A stretch of 64,000 nucleotides of DNA, from NCBI RefSeq assembly GCF_013403955.1, contig NZ_JABFDG010000004.1, positions 248,001-312,000 on the forward strand. Direction: 5' to 3'. The notes under the pieces are model-generated. The model saw nothing but the letters and a program-made list of their open reading frames with translations. It made no database searches and had not been told where the DNA came from. The translations under genes and the position numbers were made by a program. Below, piece by piece: positions 43,914 through 53,445 of this stretch. Position 1 is the stretch's first letter; each line of letters opens with the position of its first letter. The DNA is from Winogradskyella vidalii. GTDB lineage: Bacteria > Bacteroidota > Bacteroidia > Flavobacteriales > Flavobacteriaceae.

Positions 43914-45275
43914 TTAGAAGACGCCTATAAAGTGACTTCCTTCTACATTTACGAGTTCAGCACCTACAGTTACGTCACCAGTTACTGTATCTACGATATA
44001 AATGTTTCCATTTTGTCCAACAGGAGCTTGAGTTAAATAGATATCTGTTCCGTCAACAACAAAACCTTGGTATTGGAATAAGTAGAAATCAGGATCGTAT
44101 GGGATGCCAGTTATTTTTGTCGCCGTTTTAGCGTTTAAATCTACAAGGGCAAAAAATCCTTGAGCTCCTGCAACACCTTCAATTGAGGTAGCATCACGGT
44201 AAGCGACTACAGCTTTTCCGTTAGCAGCTGGTCTCCATGCAAGAATATAAGCATCTTGAGTACCTAAAGCGTCATCTAAGCTAAAGTCGTAAGTATTATC
44301 ATATTCATTATCTGCATCGATTTTTAAAATATGAGAACCATTAGGATCACTTTGGTTGGCTTGATAAACACTACCGTTGTATTCAAAAGCGTTGATGCTA
44401 CGGTATCCGTTAGTGTTACCGTATCCTACAGTAGAAGTTATCACGGTTGGGTTTAATAAAGATGGGTAATCTAATACGATTGTTTTAGAGCCTAAAATCT
44501 CATAATCACTATCACTTTCTAAGGTAGCAGGGTTTATTTTACTTAAACGTGCACCGATGTATAACTTATCTCCAGCTTCATTTAAGGTTGGCATATCAAT
44601 TCTAGAAATATAATAGCCTAAAGCTTCTTCTTCTGGAGTTAAACGTACGACGTGTTCCTCAAATTCATTAATTGAAGAGTTAACTAAATCTAACGTAACA
44701 ACACCAATTTTAGCTTCTGTATAGCTGTAAAAATCATCAGTTTCATCTTCTGGTGTCCCGTTGTCGTTTAACTGATCTTCTGTATTTACGTAAACTGCTG
44801 ATCCTGTTTGGTCACCGTCAAATAATTTAATCCATCTTGGAGCAGTTCCCACATAAGGAGCAATACTAATTTCAGAACCAGTAGGCGTAAAATTTTGTCC
44901 GCCTTCTACAGTGTATTTGGTGTAATTACCACCTGTTTCTCCGGCATAGCTAATATTAAAAATAGTATTACCATCTTCAGAAGATTGTAATCTGGCAGTT
45001 CTGTTAGAAGGGGCAATAAAACCATTTTCAAAAGGTTCTATTGATACTGTTGGGTCCTTTGCATCATCACTATTTATTGAATAAATTAATGTTCCGCCAT
45101 TACCGTCTCCGGCTTCTTCTCCCATTCTGGCTGCTGCAACGGTAATCCATCTAGTACCTTCTTCAAGCGTACCACCTCCGTCTGGTGCCGTGTTTATATC
45201 GTCATCACTACAGTTAAATGCTAATAATAATGCGCTGAAAGCAAAAATTTTAAAGTTTGAATATTGAATTTTCAT
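43914..45275 (-). CDS. DUF4374 surface lipoprotein (XusB-like)
   Basis: 453 residues. Signal peptide ending in lipobox LLAFNC, followed by DDDINTAPDGGG, an acidic motif like the lipoprotein export signal of Bacteroidota surface lipoproteins. The body has repeated beta strands, as in a propeller (for example GQNGNIYIVDTVTGDVTVG and GAQGFFALVDLNAKTATKI). DUF4374 proteins accompany TonB receptors; in Bacteroides the XusABC system uses such a lipoprotein to bind ferric siderophores. It lies 11 bp after the receptor gene. The ligand here is inferred to be a siderophore. Confidence 0.88.
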   Translation of the reverse strand: MKIQYSNFKIFAFSALLLAFNCSDDDINTAPDGGGTLEEGTRWITVAAARMGEEAGDGNGGTLIYSINSDDAKDPTVSIEPFENGFIAPSNRTARLQSSEDGNTIFNISYAGETGGNYTKYTVEGGQNFTPTGSEISIAPYVGTAPRWIKLFDGDQTGSAVYVNTEDQLNDNGTPEDETDDFYSYTEAKIGVVTLDLVNSSINEFEEHVVRLTPEEEALGYYISRIDMPTLNEAGDKLYIGARLSKINPATLESDSDYEILGSKTIVLDYPSLLNPTVITSTVGYGNTNGYRSINAFEYNGSVYQANQSDPNGSHILKIDADNEYDNTYDFSLDDALGTQDAYILAWRPAANGKAVVAYRDATSIEGVAGAQGFFALVDLNAKTATKITGIPYDPDFYLFQYQGFVVDGTDIYLTQAPVGQNGNIYIVDTVTGDVTVGAELVNVEGSHFIGVF

Positions 45276-45286
45276 GTATATTGATT

Positions 45287-47707
45287 TTAGAAATTTTTAA
45301 TGAAATAATTTAGTTTTAAATAAAAAGCACGTCCTGGCTTTTGTACGGATAGGTTATCATATACGGGTTTGTCAAAAATGTTTTTAATGTCAAAGCTCAT
45401 AATTAATTGTTGGTTTGGAAAGGTGTAGCTAAGCCCAAAGTCTTGTGTTAATTGCTGTGGGACTTTAAAAAAATCATCACCAACAGTGTTTGATCCTTGA
45501 GGAACTAAATATGAGAACTCATCCGTAAAATATGTGGTATAGAAAACGTTTAAAGTTGATTTTTTTTGAATTAAATCTTTAAATGAATAGCGCAAACTTC
45601 CATTCATGGTTAGAAATGGTGTGTTTGGAATAGCGATTTCTGTGCCGTTTGCAGTTTCGGTTGTTAAATCGAAATGAGAGACGTTAAAATTAAGTCCCAA
45701 ATTGTTGTTATAGGTATAATTTAGTTGTGCGTCTATTCCTTTAGATTTTGCATTTCCTTGGTTAACATATAATATTAATTCGTCATTTACATTTAATGAG
45801 GTTTCTATCGGTAAACCAATTCTATCTGTAATATTTCGTGTAAATAGGTTGGTGGAAATAGCGAATTCGTGTTTTTTAATTTGGAAGCTTCCAAACCTAA
45901 AACCTAAATTAAAATTGTCACTAAGCTCTGGTTTAATATTTGGGTTGGCCACAACATTGTCACCATCATTACCAAAGACTTCGGTTTCATTAGGTAATCT
46001 TATGGCTCTTTCTGCTGAGGTTAACAGTGTTATTTCGGGCGTTATTGCATATGAGCCTGCAAATCCATAACCCTCGTGTTTGTTGTTACTGTTTACAATT
46101 TCATCTACAATTATACTGTTTCCATTGCTATCTGTGCCGATGGTTGGGTCTATACTAACTGTTTTTTGATGATAATATTTCCCGAATACATTAGCTTTTA
46201 ATTTGTTTTCAAAAGCATTTAATTCATAGGTTAAAGAAAAGATGTTTTTATACAAATCTCTTGTTCCTGTAAAGGTGTTTGCTAATAAGGATTTTAAAGC
46301 ATCATTATCTTCTCTATCTATACCACTATAAACATGGTTTACTAAAATTTTATGGTTATTATTTATAGCGTAAGATACGCCGGTTCTAATAGAAGAAACT
46401 TTTCGTTTAATAGTTGCCAATGTTGGCCCTCCTTCTTGTTGAGAGCCCCATGTGTATTGGTATTCGTCTCCTCTAAAATCGATTGCTCTTTCTCCGCTCC
46501 AGCTGTAAGCCCAAGCGACGGTGTCATTTACAACTCGGTTTCTATTTCCATATAAACCATTGACTGTAACGTCTAGTCCTTTAGTAAATAAGTCTTTCTT
46601 TTGGTAATTTAATGTTCCTAATAAAGCGTCTGATTCTAAAAACCGTCCATAATAGGGCGTAATGGTCATAAAAGCACCATGCTGAACTTCTTTATAATCA
46701 TCAGAACCTGTTACACCAACAAAAAATTGATCGGCCCATTTTACATCGGTAAAACCAATTTGGGCCATACCACCAGTTGATCGGTAGGCGTCGTTAAACC
46801 GTTTTGCAGTAACGGGTGTTTGCACACCACCAAGACCGGTAACCACAACACTTCTTCCTGAAACTTCATAATCGTTATCTGAATAATTATGGAAACCATT
46901 AGCTTTAATCGTTAGTCCAGATTCTTCAAAACGATATAGCGCATTTACACTGGCTTGAAATGTATTGAATGAACCATAGGAGACCGAAGCATTTAAGCTG
47001 TTTTTTATACTTTTTTCAAGTACAATATTGATAGCGCCTCCTAAAGCATCGTCTGCTAAGTGTCCGGGGACAACACCTTTATAGACTTCAATATTTTTAA
47101 TCATCGATGGCGGAATACTATTGAGGTTGAATGATGAGCCATACATAGAAATCGGAATTCCATCTATGAAAATACGTACAGCACTACCAGATAAACCGTT
47201 TAAACTGTATTCTGCATTAGAGCCTAAACCACCATTCTGACGTATTTTAACACCTACCGTTGTGTTTAATATTTCGTTAACCTGAATGTTTCTTTGACTA
47301 ATTTCTTTAGTTTCAACAACGTTAACAGCAAAACCTTGGTCTTCTATTTTTCGTTTTTCAGTTTTTGTTCTTATTAAAACTTCCTCTAAGTCTTGATGGT
47401 CGGTTAATTCTAAAATTATTGTCACAGTTTTAGAATCGGAATCTAATGTGATAGGTTTTGTGACACTTTTAGCATTAATAGAATACACTTTAAGGGTGTA
47501 ATTACCATAAGGAATATCTTTAAAGCTAAACTCACCATTAACACCTGCTGAGGTTTCTTTTGTTAAAGATTCATTTTCAATAATGACAGAGACTCCTAAT
47601 GAAGGTTGATTATCGTCAAACATTATATAGCCAGATACACGGCCTGTTTGCGCTACAAGACTAAAGCTGAAACTTAATACAATTAAAAGGAGGGTTGATT
47701 TATTCAA
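45287..47707 (-). CDS. TonB-dependent outer-membrane receptor
   Basis: 806 residues. Signal peptide to SLVAQ, an N-terminal carboxypeptidase-like regulatory domain (about 22-110, SGYIMFDDNQPSLGVSVIIE), the plug domain (VKIRQNGGLGSNAEYSLNGL, RIFIDGIPISMYG), and a beta-barrel ending in an aromatic residue (FIKNF). It takes up a ligand, probably an iron-siderophore given the DUF4374 partner. The start codon is TTG at 47707, with no ATG upstream in frame that fits. It lies immediately behind a promoter with an internal palindrome; no SusD-like gene is present. Confidence 0.93.
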   Translation of the reverse strand: MNKSTLLLIVLSFSFSLVAQTGRVSGYIMFDDNQPSLGVSVIIENESLTKETSAGVNGEFSFKDIPYGNYTLKVYSINAKSVTKPITLDSDSKTVTIILELTDHQDLEEVLIRTKTEKRKIEDQGFAVNVVETKEISQRNIQVNEILNTTVGVKIRQNGGLGSNAEYSLNGLSGSAVRIFIDGIPISMYGSSFNLNSIPPSMIKNIEVYKGVVPGHLADDALGGAINIVLEKSIKNSLNASVSYGSFNTFQASVNALYRFEESGLTIKANGFHNYSDNDYEVSGRSVVVTGLGGVQTPVTAKRFNDAYRSTGGMAQIGFTDVKWADQFFVGVTGSDDYKEVQHGAFMTITPYYGRFLESDALLGTLNYQKKDLFTKGLDVTVNGLYGNRNRVVNDTVAWAYSWSGERAIDFRGDEYQYTWGSQQEGGPTLATIKRKVSSIRTGVSYAINNNHKILVNHVYSGIDREDNDALKSLLANTFTGTRDLYKNIFSLTYELNAFENKLKANVFGKYYHQKTVSIDPTIGTDSNGNSIIVDEIVNSNNKHEGYGFAGSYAITPEITLLTSAERAIRLPNETEVFGNDGDNVVANPNIKPELSDNFNLGFRFGSFQIKKHEFAISTNLFTRNITDRIGLPIETSLNVNDELILYVNQGNAKSKGIDAQLNYTYNNNLGLNFNVSHFDLTTETANGTEIAIPNTPFLTMNGSLRYSFKDLIQKKSTLNVFYTTYFTDEFSYLVPQGSNTVGDDFFKVPQQLTQDFGLSYTFPNQQLIMSFDIKNIFDKPVYDNLSVQKPGRAFYLKLNYFIKNF

Positions 47708-47724
47708 GTGACCTATTTTTGGGG

Positions 47725-47755
47725 CAAATTTAACCTTATTTAGACTAAATACAAA
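47725..47755 (-). promoter_or_regulatory. Promoter of the TonB operon with palindromic operator in the spacer
   Basis: On the minus strand: TTTG at 47755-47752, then a 19-nt spacer, then TAAATTTG at 47732-47725, a perfect -33/-7 pair. The spacer contains TATTTAGTCTAAATA (47751-47737), a 15-base palindrome. A regulator bound there would block RNA polymerase. Fur- or DtxR-type iron control is inferred from gene content. The start codon lies 17 nt after the -7 box. Confidence 0.75.
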
Positions 47756-48058
47756 TAAAGGAGTGGTTATTTTTTTGCTTTCAAGGACTCAATATATTAG
47801 ACTGATATAAGTTGTTTGAAATGTGTGTTTTATGGGGTCTTTAGTTGCATATGGAATGAAAAAACGCCTATTAACTTAGGCTTTATTCGTAAAATAATCT
47901 TATTTAGAATACTGTTGAAAGTTGAATTTCACCAAGTTAATTTAATAGTAATTGTAGAATTTGAAATAGAATACGAGCAAATAACTTTTTTGTTAAAACG
48001 GCAAAGTATTTTAAAAATAGACTTGTTAAAACTTAGGGGTGAATAGTATGAACATAAA
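47756..48058. other. Gene-free spacer between the TonB promoter and the recA terminator
   Basis: About 300 bp with one 76-residue plus-strand frame (47816-48046) that has odd composition, no promoter and no recognisable family; I do not call it. Nothing else was seen. Confidence 0.5.
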
Positions 48059-48087
48059 AAAACGCTCTGAATTTTTCAGAGCGTTTT
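48059..48087. terminator. Terminator of recA
   Basis: AAAACGCTCTGA / TCAGAGCGTTTT, a perfect 12-bp stem with a 5-nt loop; the A run at 48056-48062 gives the T run on the minus strand. Confidence 0.92.
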
Positions 48088-48126
48088 AAATTTATTGTTA
48101 GAACATTGGGTGTTCAAATAAATGAT

Positions 48127-49131
48127 TTATTTATCATCATTAATTAATGTTCTTACTTTTTCTTCTAGTTCATCCATAAGGTCTGGATTGTCTTTTATTA
48201 ACATTTTTACAGCATCACGTCCTTGTCCAAGTTTGGTGTCGCCATAGCTAAACCAAGAACCACTCTTTTTTACAATATCGTGTTCTACAGCGATGTCTAA
48301 AACCTCACCAACCTTAGAAATACCAGCGCCATACATAATATCAAACTCTGCCAATCTAAACGGTGGAGCTACTTTGTTTTTAACAACTTTAACTCGGGTT
48401 TTATTACCCATTACGTTACTGTCACTATCTTTAATTTGTGTAGAACGTCTAATATCTAAACGAACTGAAGCGTAAAATTTTAAGGCGTTACCACCTGTAG
48501 TTGTTTCAGGATTACCGAACATAACACCAATTTTTTCACGTAATTGGTTAATAAAGATAACGGTACAATTTGTTTTGCTAATAGATGCAGTTAGTTTTCT
48601 TAGTGCTTGTGACATTAATCGTGCATGTAAGCCCATTTTAGAGTCTCCCATTTCACCTTCAATTTCACTCTTAGGTGTTAAGGCAGCAACAGAATCGACA
48701 ACTACAATATCAATAGCGCCAGATCTAATTAGGTTGTCAGCAATTTCTAAAGCTTGTTCACCATTATCTGGTTGAGAAATAATTAAATTATCGATGTCTA
48801 CACCTAATTTTTCAGCGTAGAAACGATCAAAAGCGTGCTCTGCATCAATAAATGCAGCAATACCACCAGCTTTTTGTGCCTCAGCAATAGCATGAAGGGT
48901 TAAGGTTGTTTTACCTGAAGATTCTGGACCATATATTTCAATAACACGTCCTCTAGGATAACCACCAACACCTAAAGCTATATCTAAGCCTAATGAGCCC
49001 GAAGATATCGCGTCAACATCTACCACAGCTTGATCGCTCATTTTCATTACTGTTCCTTTTCCATAAGCTTTATCTAACTTGTCTAAAGTTAATTTTAAAG
49101 CTTTTAATTTTGCGTCTTTTTCACTACTCAT
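48127..49131 (-). CDS. recA: Recombinase RecA
   Basis: Strand exchange in homologous recombination and SOS signalling. 334 residues, slightly shorter than the 350-residue norm at the C-terminus. Walker [11 protein letters not shown], the [15 protein letters not shown] segment with L2 loop [25 protein letters not shown], and the C-terminal domain [21 protein letters not shown]. It is divergent from trhO, and a strong promoter is 87 nt upstream of the ATG. Confidence 0.97.
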   Translation of the reverse strand: MSSEKDAKLKALKLTLDKLDKAYGKGTVMKMSDQAVVDVDAISSGSLGLDIALGVGGYPRGRVIEIYGPESSGKTTLTLHAIAEAQKAGGIAAFIDAEHAFDRFYAEKLGVDIDNLIISQPDNGEQALEIADNLIRSGAIDIVVVDSVAALTPKSEIEGEMGDSKMGLHARLMSQALRKLTASISKTNCTVIFINQLREKIGVMFGNPETTTGGNALKFYASVRLDIRRSTQIKDSDSNVMGNKTRVKVVKNKVAPPFRLAEFDIMYGAGISKVGEVLDIAVEHDIVKKSGSWFSYGDTKLGQGRDAVKMLIKDNPDLMDELEEKVRTLINDDK

Positions 49132-49217
49132 AGTTCTGTTTTTCTTTAAATTCTCGTTAACTTTTACAGTTTTAATGAACTATAAAAGTGACGTCTAATT
49201 ATTATTAGATTAGGCAT

Positions 49218-49247
49218 CAAAAATACGGCTATTTTTAATTATTTCAA
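49218..49247 (-). promoter_or_regulatory. Promoter of recA
   Basis: On the minus strand: TTG at 49247-49245, 19-nt spacer, TATTTTTG at 49225-49218, a perfect consensus pair. An 80-90-nt leader follows. No LexA-type palindrome overlaps the boxes. Confidence 0.7.
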
Positions 49248-49581
49248 TTTTAGCACGCAACCATTTTACACTTTTCACATCTACTAAATGAAAAAGAGAA
49301 TAAAATTGCTATGAAAAAGATTAAAAGGTTGTGTCGAGGTTAATTAAAAAAACACCCTTTTAATAAGCAAAACATGAGGTGTTTTAGTTAGTGTTTATTT
49401 TACCTCAGTAACTATAAAGCCAATGCGGATTAACTTTTTTAATTTGTTTTAAGTAAAAAATGTTAATCTAAAAAGCACTTTGAGATATTCAGAGTGCTTT
49501 TTTTGTGCTTCAGTATTCCGTTTTCACTAAAAGTAATACCTTTGCCACTCATTATTCTTTAACCTTAAAAATTAGTATAGC
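49248..49581. other. Spacer between recA promoter and trhO with two tandem hairpins
   Basis: Stem 1 is AAAACACC / GGTGTTTT (49348-49355 and 49378-49385) with a long loop. Stem 2 is AAAAAGCACTTTGA / TCAGAGTGCTTTTT (49470-49502) followed by TTTT, a good terminator on the plus strand. A 10-codon frame (MKKIKRLCRG) ends 4 bases before stem 1. TACCTTTG at 49537-49544 is a perfect -7 box for trhO. A short RNA between recA and trhO, or an orphan leader, is possible. Confidence 0.5.
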
Positions 49582-50655
49582 ATGCAACTGTACAATAACT
49601 TAAGTGCTAAAGAAAGAGCAGAACTTATTGAACAAGCGGGAAAAGAACGCTTAACCATCTCTTTCTACAAGTACGCCAAAATTAACAATACCGAAATTTT
49701 TAGAAATCACCTGTTTCTAGCCTGGGACCAATTAGAAGTCCTTGGAAGAATCTATGTGGCAACCGAAGGCATCAATGCACAATTATCTGTGCCTGCAGAA
49801 AATTTTGAAGCATTTAAAAAACATTTAGATACCATTTCATTTTTAGAAAATGTAAGATTAAACATTGCTGTTGAGCACGATAATTTTGCTTTTTTAAAGT
49901 TGAAAGTAAAAGTCCGAAACAAAATCGTGGCAGACGGATTAAACGATACGTCTTTTGATGTTACCAATAAAGGTGTGCACGTTAATGCCGAAAAGTTTAA
50001 CGAACTTATTGAAGATCCAAACACGGTTTTGGTAGATATGCGAAACCATTACGAAAGTGAAATTGGTCATTTTAAAAATGCGGTAACACCAGATGTGGAT
50101 ACCTTTAGAGAGTCTTTAGATTTAATTGAAGAAGATTTAAGAGCACATAAGGAGGACAAAAAATTAGTGATGTATTGTACGGGAGGTATTCGATGTGAAA
50201 AAGCGAGCGCCTACTATAAACACAAGGGTTTTAAAAATGTATTTCAGCTTGAAGGTGGCATTATTAATTACGTCAGGCAGATTGAAGCGGAAGGCTTAGA
50301 AAATAAATTTCTAGGTAAAAACTTTGTGTTCGATCAGCGCCGATCCGAACGTATCAGTGATGATGTTATTGCGCATTGTCATCAATGTGGAGAGCCCGCA
50401 GATTTGCATACCAATTGTGCTAACGAAGCTTGCCACTTACTGTTCATTCAGTGTGATTCCTGTAAAGAAAAAATGGAAAATTGCTGTTCTACAAGCTGCA
50501 TGGAAATCAACCGTTTGCCTTACGAAGAACAAAAAGCACTTCGAAAAGGGCAGGGGAATAGCAACGATATTTTCAAAAAAGGAAGAGCGGATCACTTACC
50601 CTATAAAAAGGACTTGCGTAACATTTTTGAGACGTTAAAAACCGATAAAATCTAA
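49582..50655 (+). CDS. trhO: Oxygen-dependent tRNA uridine(34) hydroxylase
   Basis: 357 residues, YceA/rhodanese-like. N-terminal acylphosphatase-like domain (VATEGINAQLSVPAENFEAF), then a rhodanese domain with the active-site loop YCTGGIRCEKASAYYKHKGF, and a Cys-rich C-terminal part (CHQCGEPADLHTNC, CDSCKEKMENCCSTSC) that may bind a metal. It makes 5-hydroxyuridine at the wobble base using oxygen. It lies 6 bp upstream of trhP, the prephenate-dependent enzyme for the same modification. Confidence 0.92.
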   Translation: MQLYNNLSAKERAELIEQAGKERLTISFYKYAKINNTEIFRNHLFLAWDQLEVLGRIYVATEGINAQLSVPAENFEAFKKHLDTISFLENVRLNIAVEHDNFAFLKLKVKVRNKIVADGLNDTSFDVTNKGVHVNAEKFNELIEDPNTVLVDMRNHYESEIGHFKNAVTPDVDTFRESLDLIEEDLRAHKEDKKLVMYCTGGIRCEKASAYYKHKGFKNVFQLEGGIINYVRQIEAEGLENKFLGKNFVFDQRRSERISDDVIAHCHQCGEPADLHTNCANEACHLLFIQCDSCKEKMENCCSTSCMEINRLPYEEQKALRKGQGNSNDIFKKGRADHLPYKKDLRNIFETLKTDKI

Positions 50656-50661
50656 AACCTT

Positions 50662-51906
50662 ATGCAAAAGATAGAATTAATGGCACCTGCTGGAAATTTT
50701 GAATCCTTGCAGGCGGCTTTAGATAATGGTGCTGATTCGGTGTATTTTGGCGTGGAGCAACTCAATATGAGGGCCCGAGCTTCAATTAATTTCACATTAG
50801 ATGATTTACCTGAAATTGTTAATCGCTGCGAAGCTAATAATGTAAGAACCTACCTTACTTTAAATACTATAATTTACGATCACGATTTATCCATCGTTAA
50901 AACCTTAATTAAAAAAGCAAAAGCAGCTAGTGTTACGGCGGTCATTGCTATGGATCAGGCAGTAATTGCTGTTGCTAGAGAACACGGTATAGAAGTACAT
51001 ATTTCCACGCAAATTAATATCACCAATATAGAAACCGTTAAGTTTTATGCGCTATTCGCAGATACCATGGTATTAAGTAGAGAGTTGAGTTTGCGCCAAG
51101 TAAAACACATTACAGCACAAATTGAAAAGGAACAAATAAAGGGGCCTTCAGGGCGATTGGTCGAAATTGAAATATTTGGACATGGTGCGTTATGTATGGC
51201 GGTTTCTGGGAAGTGTTATTTGAGTTTACATTCGCATAACTCTTCAGCAAATAGAGGTGCTTGTAAACAAAATTGCAGAAAAAAATATACGGTGATAGAT
51301 CAGGAAACTGGTTTTGAAATGGAGCTCGATAATGAATATATTATGTCTCCTAAGGATTTGTGTACCATCGATTTTTTAGATGAAATTGCAGATGCCGGAG
51401 TTAAAGTTTTAAAAATTGAAGGTCGTGGTAGAGCACCAGAATACGTCGCTAAAGTGATAAAATGCTATCGTGACGCTATTGATAGTGTTGAAAATGGAAC
51501 TTATAATAAAGATAAAGTCATTTCGTGGATGCAAGACCTAGAAAAAGTCTATAATCGTGGGTTTTGGAGCGGTTATTATTTAGGTCAAAAATTGGGAGAA
51601 TGGAGTACAGGTTCAGGATCTCACGCAGTACAAAAGAAAGTGTATTTAGGAAAAGGTACGCATTTTTACCCTAAAGCAAACATAGGAGAATTTAAAATTG
51701 AAGCTTTTGATGTTGCAGTTGGTGATACCATTTTAATCACTGGGCCAACTACAGGCGCTAAAGAAATGGATGTTAAAGAAATGATGGTTAACGATGTAAA
51801 AACTGATAAAGGGACTAAAGGCGATTTAGTAACTATTCCAGTAGAATTTAGAATTAGACCATCAGATAGGCTTTATAAAATTGTAGAAAATAAAGTAGAA
51901 GCCTAA
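50662..51906 (+). CDS. trhP: U32 family protein TrhP-like (YegQ-like), tRNA U34 hydroxylation
   Basis: 414 residues. Family signatures: ELMAPAGNFESLQAALDNGADSVYFG, LSRELSLRQV, and IEIFGHGALCMAVSGKCYLS followed by CKQNCRKKY, which with nearby Cys can hold a 4Fe-4S cluster. Also MSPKDLCTIDFLDEI and LKIEGRGRAPEYVAKV, as in E. coli YegQ. Known TrhP uses prephenate. It is coupled by 1 base (TAATG) to the ferredoxin gene and lies 6 bp after trhO. The annotation as a peptidase is historical. Confidence 0.88.
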   Translation: MQKIELMAPAGNFESLQAALDNGADSVYFGVEQLNMRARASINFTLDDLPEIVNRCEANNVRTYLTLNTIIYDHDLSIVKTLIKKAKAASVTAVIAMDQAVIAVAREHGIEVHISTQINITNIETVKFYALFADTMVLSRELSLRQVKHITAQIEKEQIKGPSGRLVEIEIFGHGALCMAVSGKCYLSLHSHNSSANRGACKQNCRKKYTVIDQETGFEMELDNEYIMSPKDLCTIDFLDEIADAGVKVLKIEGRGRAPEYVAKVIKCYRDAIDSVENGTYNKDKVISWMQDLEKVYNRGFWSGYYLGQKLGEWSTGSGSHAVQKKVYLGKGTHFYPKANIGEFKIEAFDVAVGDTILITGPTTGAKEMDVKEMMVNDVKTDKGTKGDLVTIPVEFRIRPSDRLYKIVENKVEA

Positions 51907-52136
51907 TGGTTATTGTTACTTTACAACGAAAAAAATGTATTGGCTGCAATTACTGTGTGGAGATGGCACCTAATCAATTTCAAATGTCCAAGAAAGATGG
52001 AAAAACCGTATTGATTAATACCAAAGAAAAAAAAGGATTTTACACCTTAAAATCTAACGATTATGGTATTTTAGAGGCATGTGAAAATGCATCAAAAGCC
52101 TGTCCGGTTAAAATTATCAGCGTAAAAGTTAATTGA
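51906..52136 (+). CDS. Single-cluster ferredoxin
   Basis: 76 residues with CIGCNYC (Cys11, 14, 17) and a C-terminal CP motif (Cys66), plus an extra Cys59; this fits one 4Fe-4S cluster. The start ATG shares its A with the stop codon of trhP (TAATG), so the two are translationally coupled. It may be the electron donor for the iron-sulfur enzyme TrhP or for the radical SAM protein 16 bp downstream. Confidence 0.92.
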   Translation: MVIVTLQRKKCIGCNYCVEMAPNQFQMSKKDGKTVLINTKEKKGFYTLKSNDYGILEACENASKACPVKIISVKVN

Positions 52137-52152
52137 TAAAAGCGATTTAAGA

Positions 52153-53157
52153 ATGAATATTTACAAACTATTAAGTTTAAACAGAAAAATTAAAAGTCAT
52201 AGAATTAAATTCTTTGGTCTTTTTCTGTTGCATAAATTTAATAAGCGTTATTTAGCCGTTAATTTAGATCCTGTTCTAGCTTGTAATTTACGTTGTAAGA
52301 TGTGTTATTTTACGGATGCAGATTATCTTAAAACCCTCAAAGGACAATTTAAAGATGAAGATTTAGATGTCGTAGCAAAATCTATTTTTAGTCGTGCATT
52401 AAAACTTCAAATCGGTTGTGGCACAGAGCCAACATTGTATAAAAACTTAGTGCGTATTGTAGCCTTGGGTAAAGAATATAAAGTGCCTTATATTTCAATT
52501 ACAACCAATGCTAATTTGTTAACGGAAGAAAAGATTGAAGCGCTTTTAAAAGCTGGTTTAAACGAATTTACAATTTCCTTACATGGCGTCACAAAAGAAA
52601 GTTATGAAGGCTTTATGAAAAAAGCCAACTATGACAAGTTTCATAGTGTTTTCAATACGTTTAAAAAATTGAAAGAAAATTATGACTTCAAAGTCAGAAT
52701 AAATTACACCTTTAATAAAGATAATTTTTACGAGCTCAGTGAATTTTTTAATCATTTTGATGCTAAGAGTTTCGATATTCTTCAAATTCGTCCAATACAA
52801 AAAATAGGAAATACAGAATATAATGATTTTGATATTTCTTCCTTAGCTAAGGATTATCCAGGGCTTATTAAATCAATAAGAGAAACCTGTGCTAAGAATG
52901 GTGTTATTCTCATGGCGCCCCAATCCATTACAACGTTGAATTCAGAAAACCAATCGAGTTTTATTTTCGATTATACCTTCTGTTATATTTCACCTAAGAA
53001 ATTTTGGAAAGACGGCTTTAATTGGCGCGAAGAAAGTTTTAATGAGTATTCTAAAAAAATCGGCTGGAGTAGCGAATTACTAGCGAATGTTTTTCGATCT
53101 AAAAAAACCATGAAATCACTTTCAAATAAATTGAATTATGAGATTGAATTCTCATAA
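52153..53157 (+). CDS. Radical SAM protein of unknown substrate
   Basis: 334 residues. Near residue 45 it has the radical SAM motif CNLRCKMC (Cx3Cx2C) followed by YFTD. GCGTEPTLYKNLVRI fits the GxxEP-like SAM contact, and FTISLHGVTKESYEGFM and LQIRPIQKIG follow. A single late Cys (FDYTFCYIS) remains, too little for a full SPASM twin-cluster domain. It lies 16 bp after the ferredoxin gene, so it could be part of the tRNA modification operon or a peptide-modifying enzyme; no substrate gene was recognised nearby. Confidence 0.85.
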   Translation: MNIYKLLSLNRKIKSHRIKFFGLFLLHKFNKRYLAVNLDPVLACNLRCKMCYFTDADYLKTLKGQFKDEDLDVVAKSIFSRALKLQIGCGTEPTLYKNLVRIVALGKEYKVPYISITTNANLLTEEKIEALLKAGLNEFTISLHGVTKESYEGFMKKANYDKFHSVFNTFKKLKENYDFKVRINYTFNKDNFYELSEFFNHFDAKSFDILQIRPIQKIGNTEYNDFDISSLAKDYPGLIKSIRETCAKNGVILMAPQSITTLNSENQSSFIFDYTFCYISPKKFWKDGFNWREESFNEYSKKIGWSSELLANVFRSKKTMKSLSNKLNYEIEFS

Positions 53158-53445
53158 ATTCCACCAAATAGATTGAAAATAATTGAATAATTAAAGCGAT
53201 TTCAACGTATTTTTTGATGTGTTTTAAGTAGAATTAAACGACTGTAATGTCGCATTAACACGTCAGAATCTAGTAAACTCAGGAAATAATATTATCTTTA
53301 CTCATTAATTATTTATGAATCCTATATCTAGATTTTTTAAATCAAATTCATCAAATTTTTTTATTGACGCTTAAAGAACATTTTTATAGCAATTAGAAAA
53401 CGTTCAAATGAGTTTAAAATTTAGATTTTAATATATAAAATTTTT

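Noticed and set aside
47816-48046. Plus-strand 76-residue frame between the TonB operon and recA
   Set aside because: No promoter, unusual composition and no recognisable family; it overlaps no known gene and reads like chance in AT-rich DNA.
50662-51906. Collagenase-like U32 peptidase
   Set aside because: The YegQ-like features and position beside trhO support tRNA hydroxylation instead of proteolysis.
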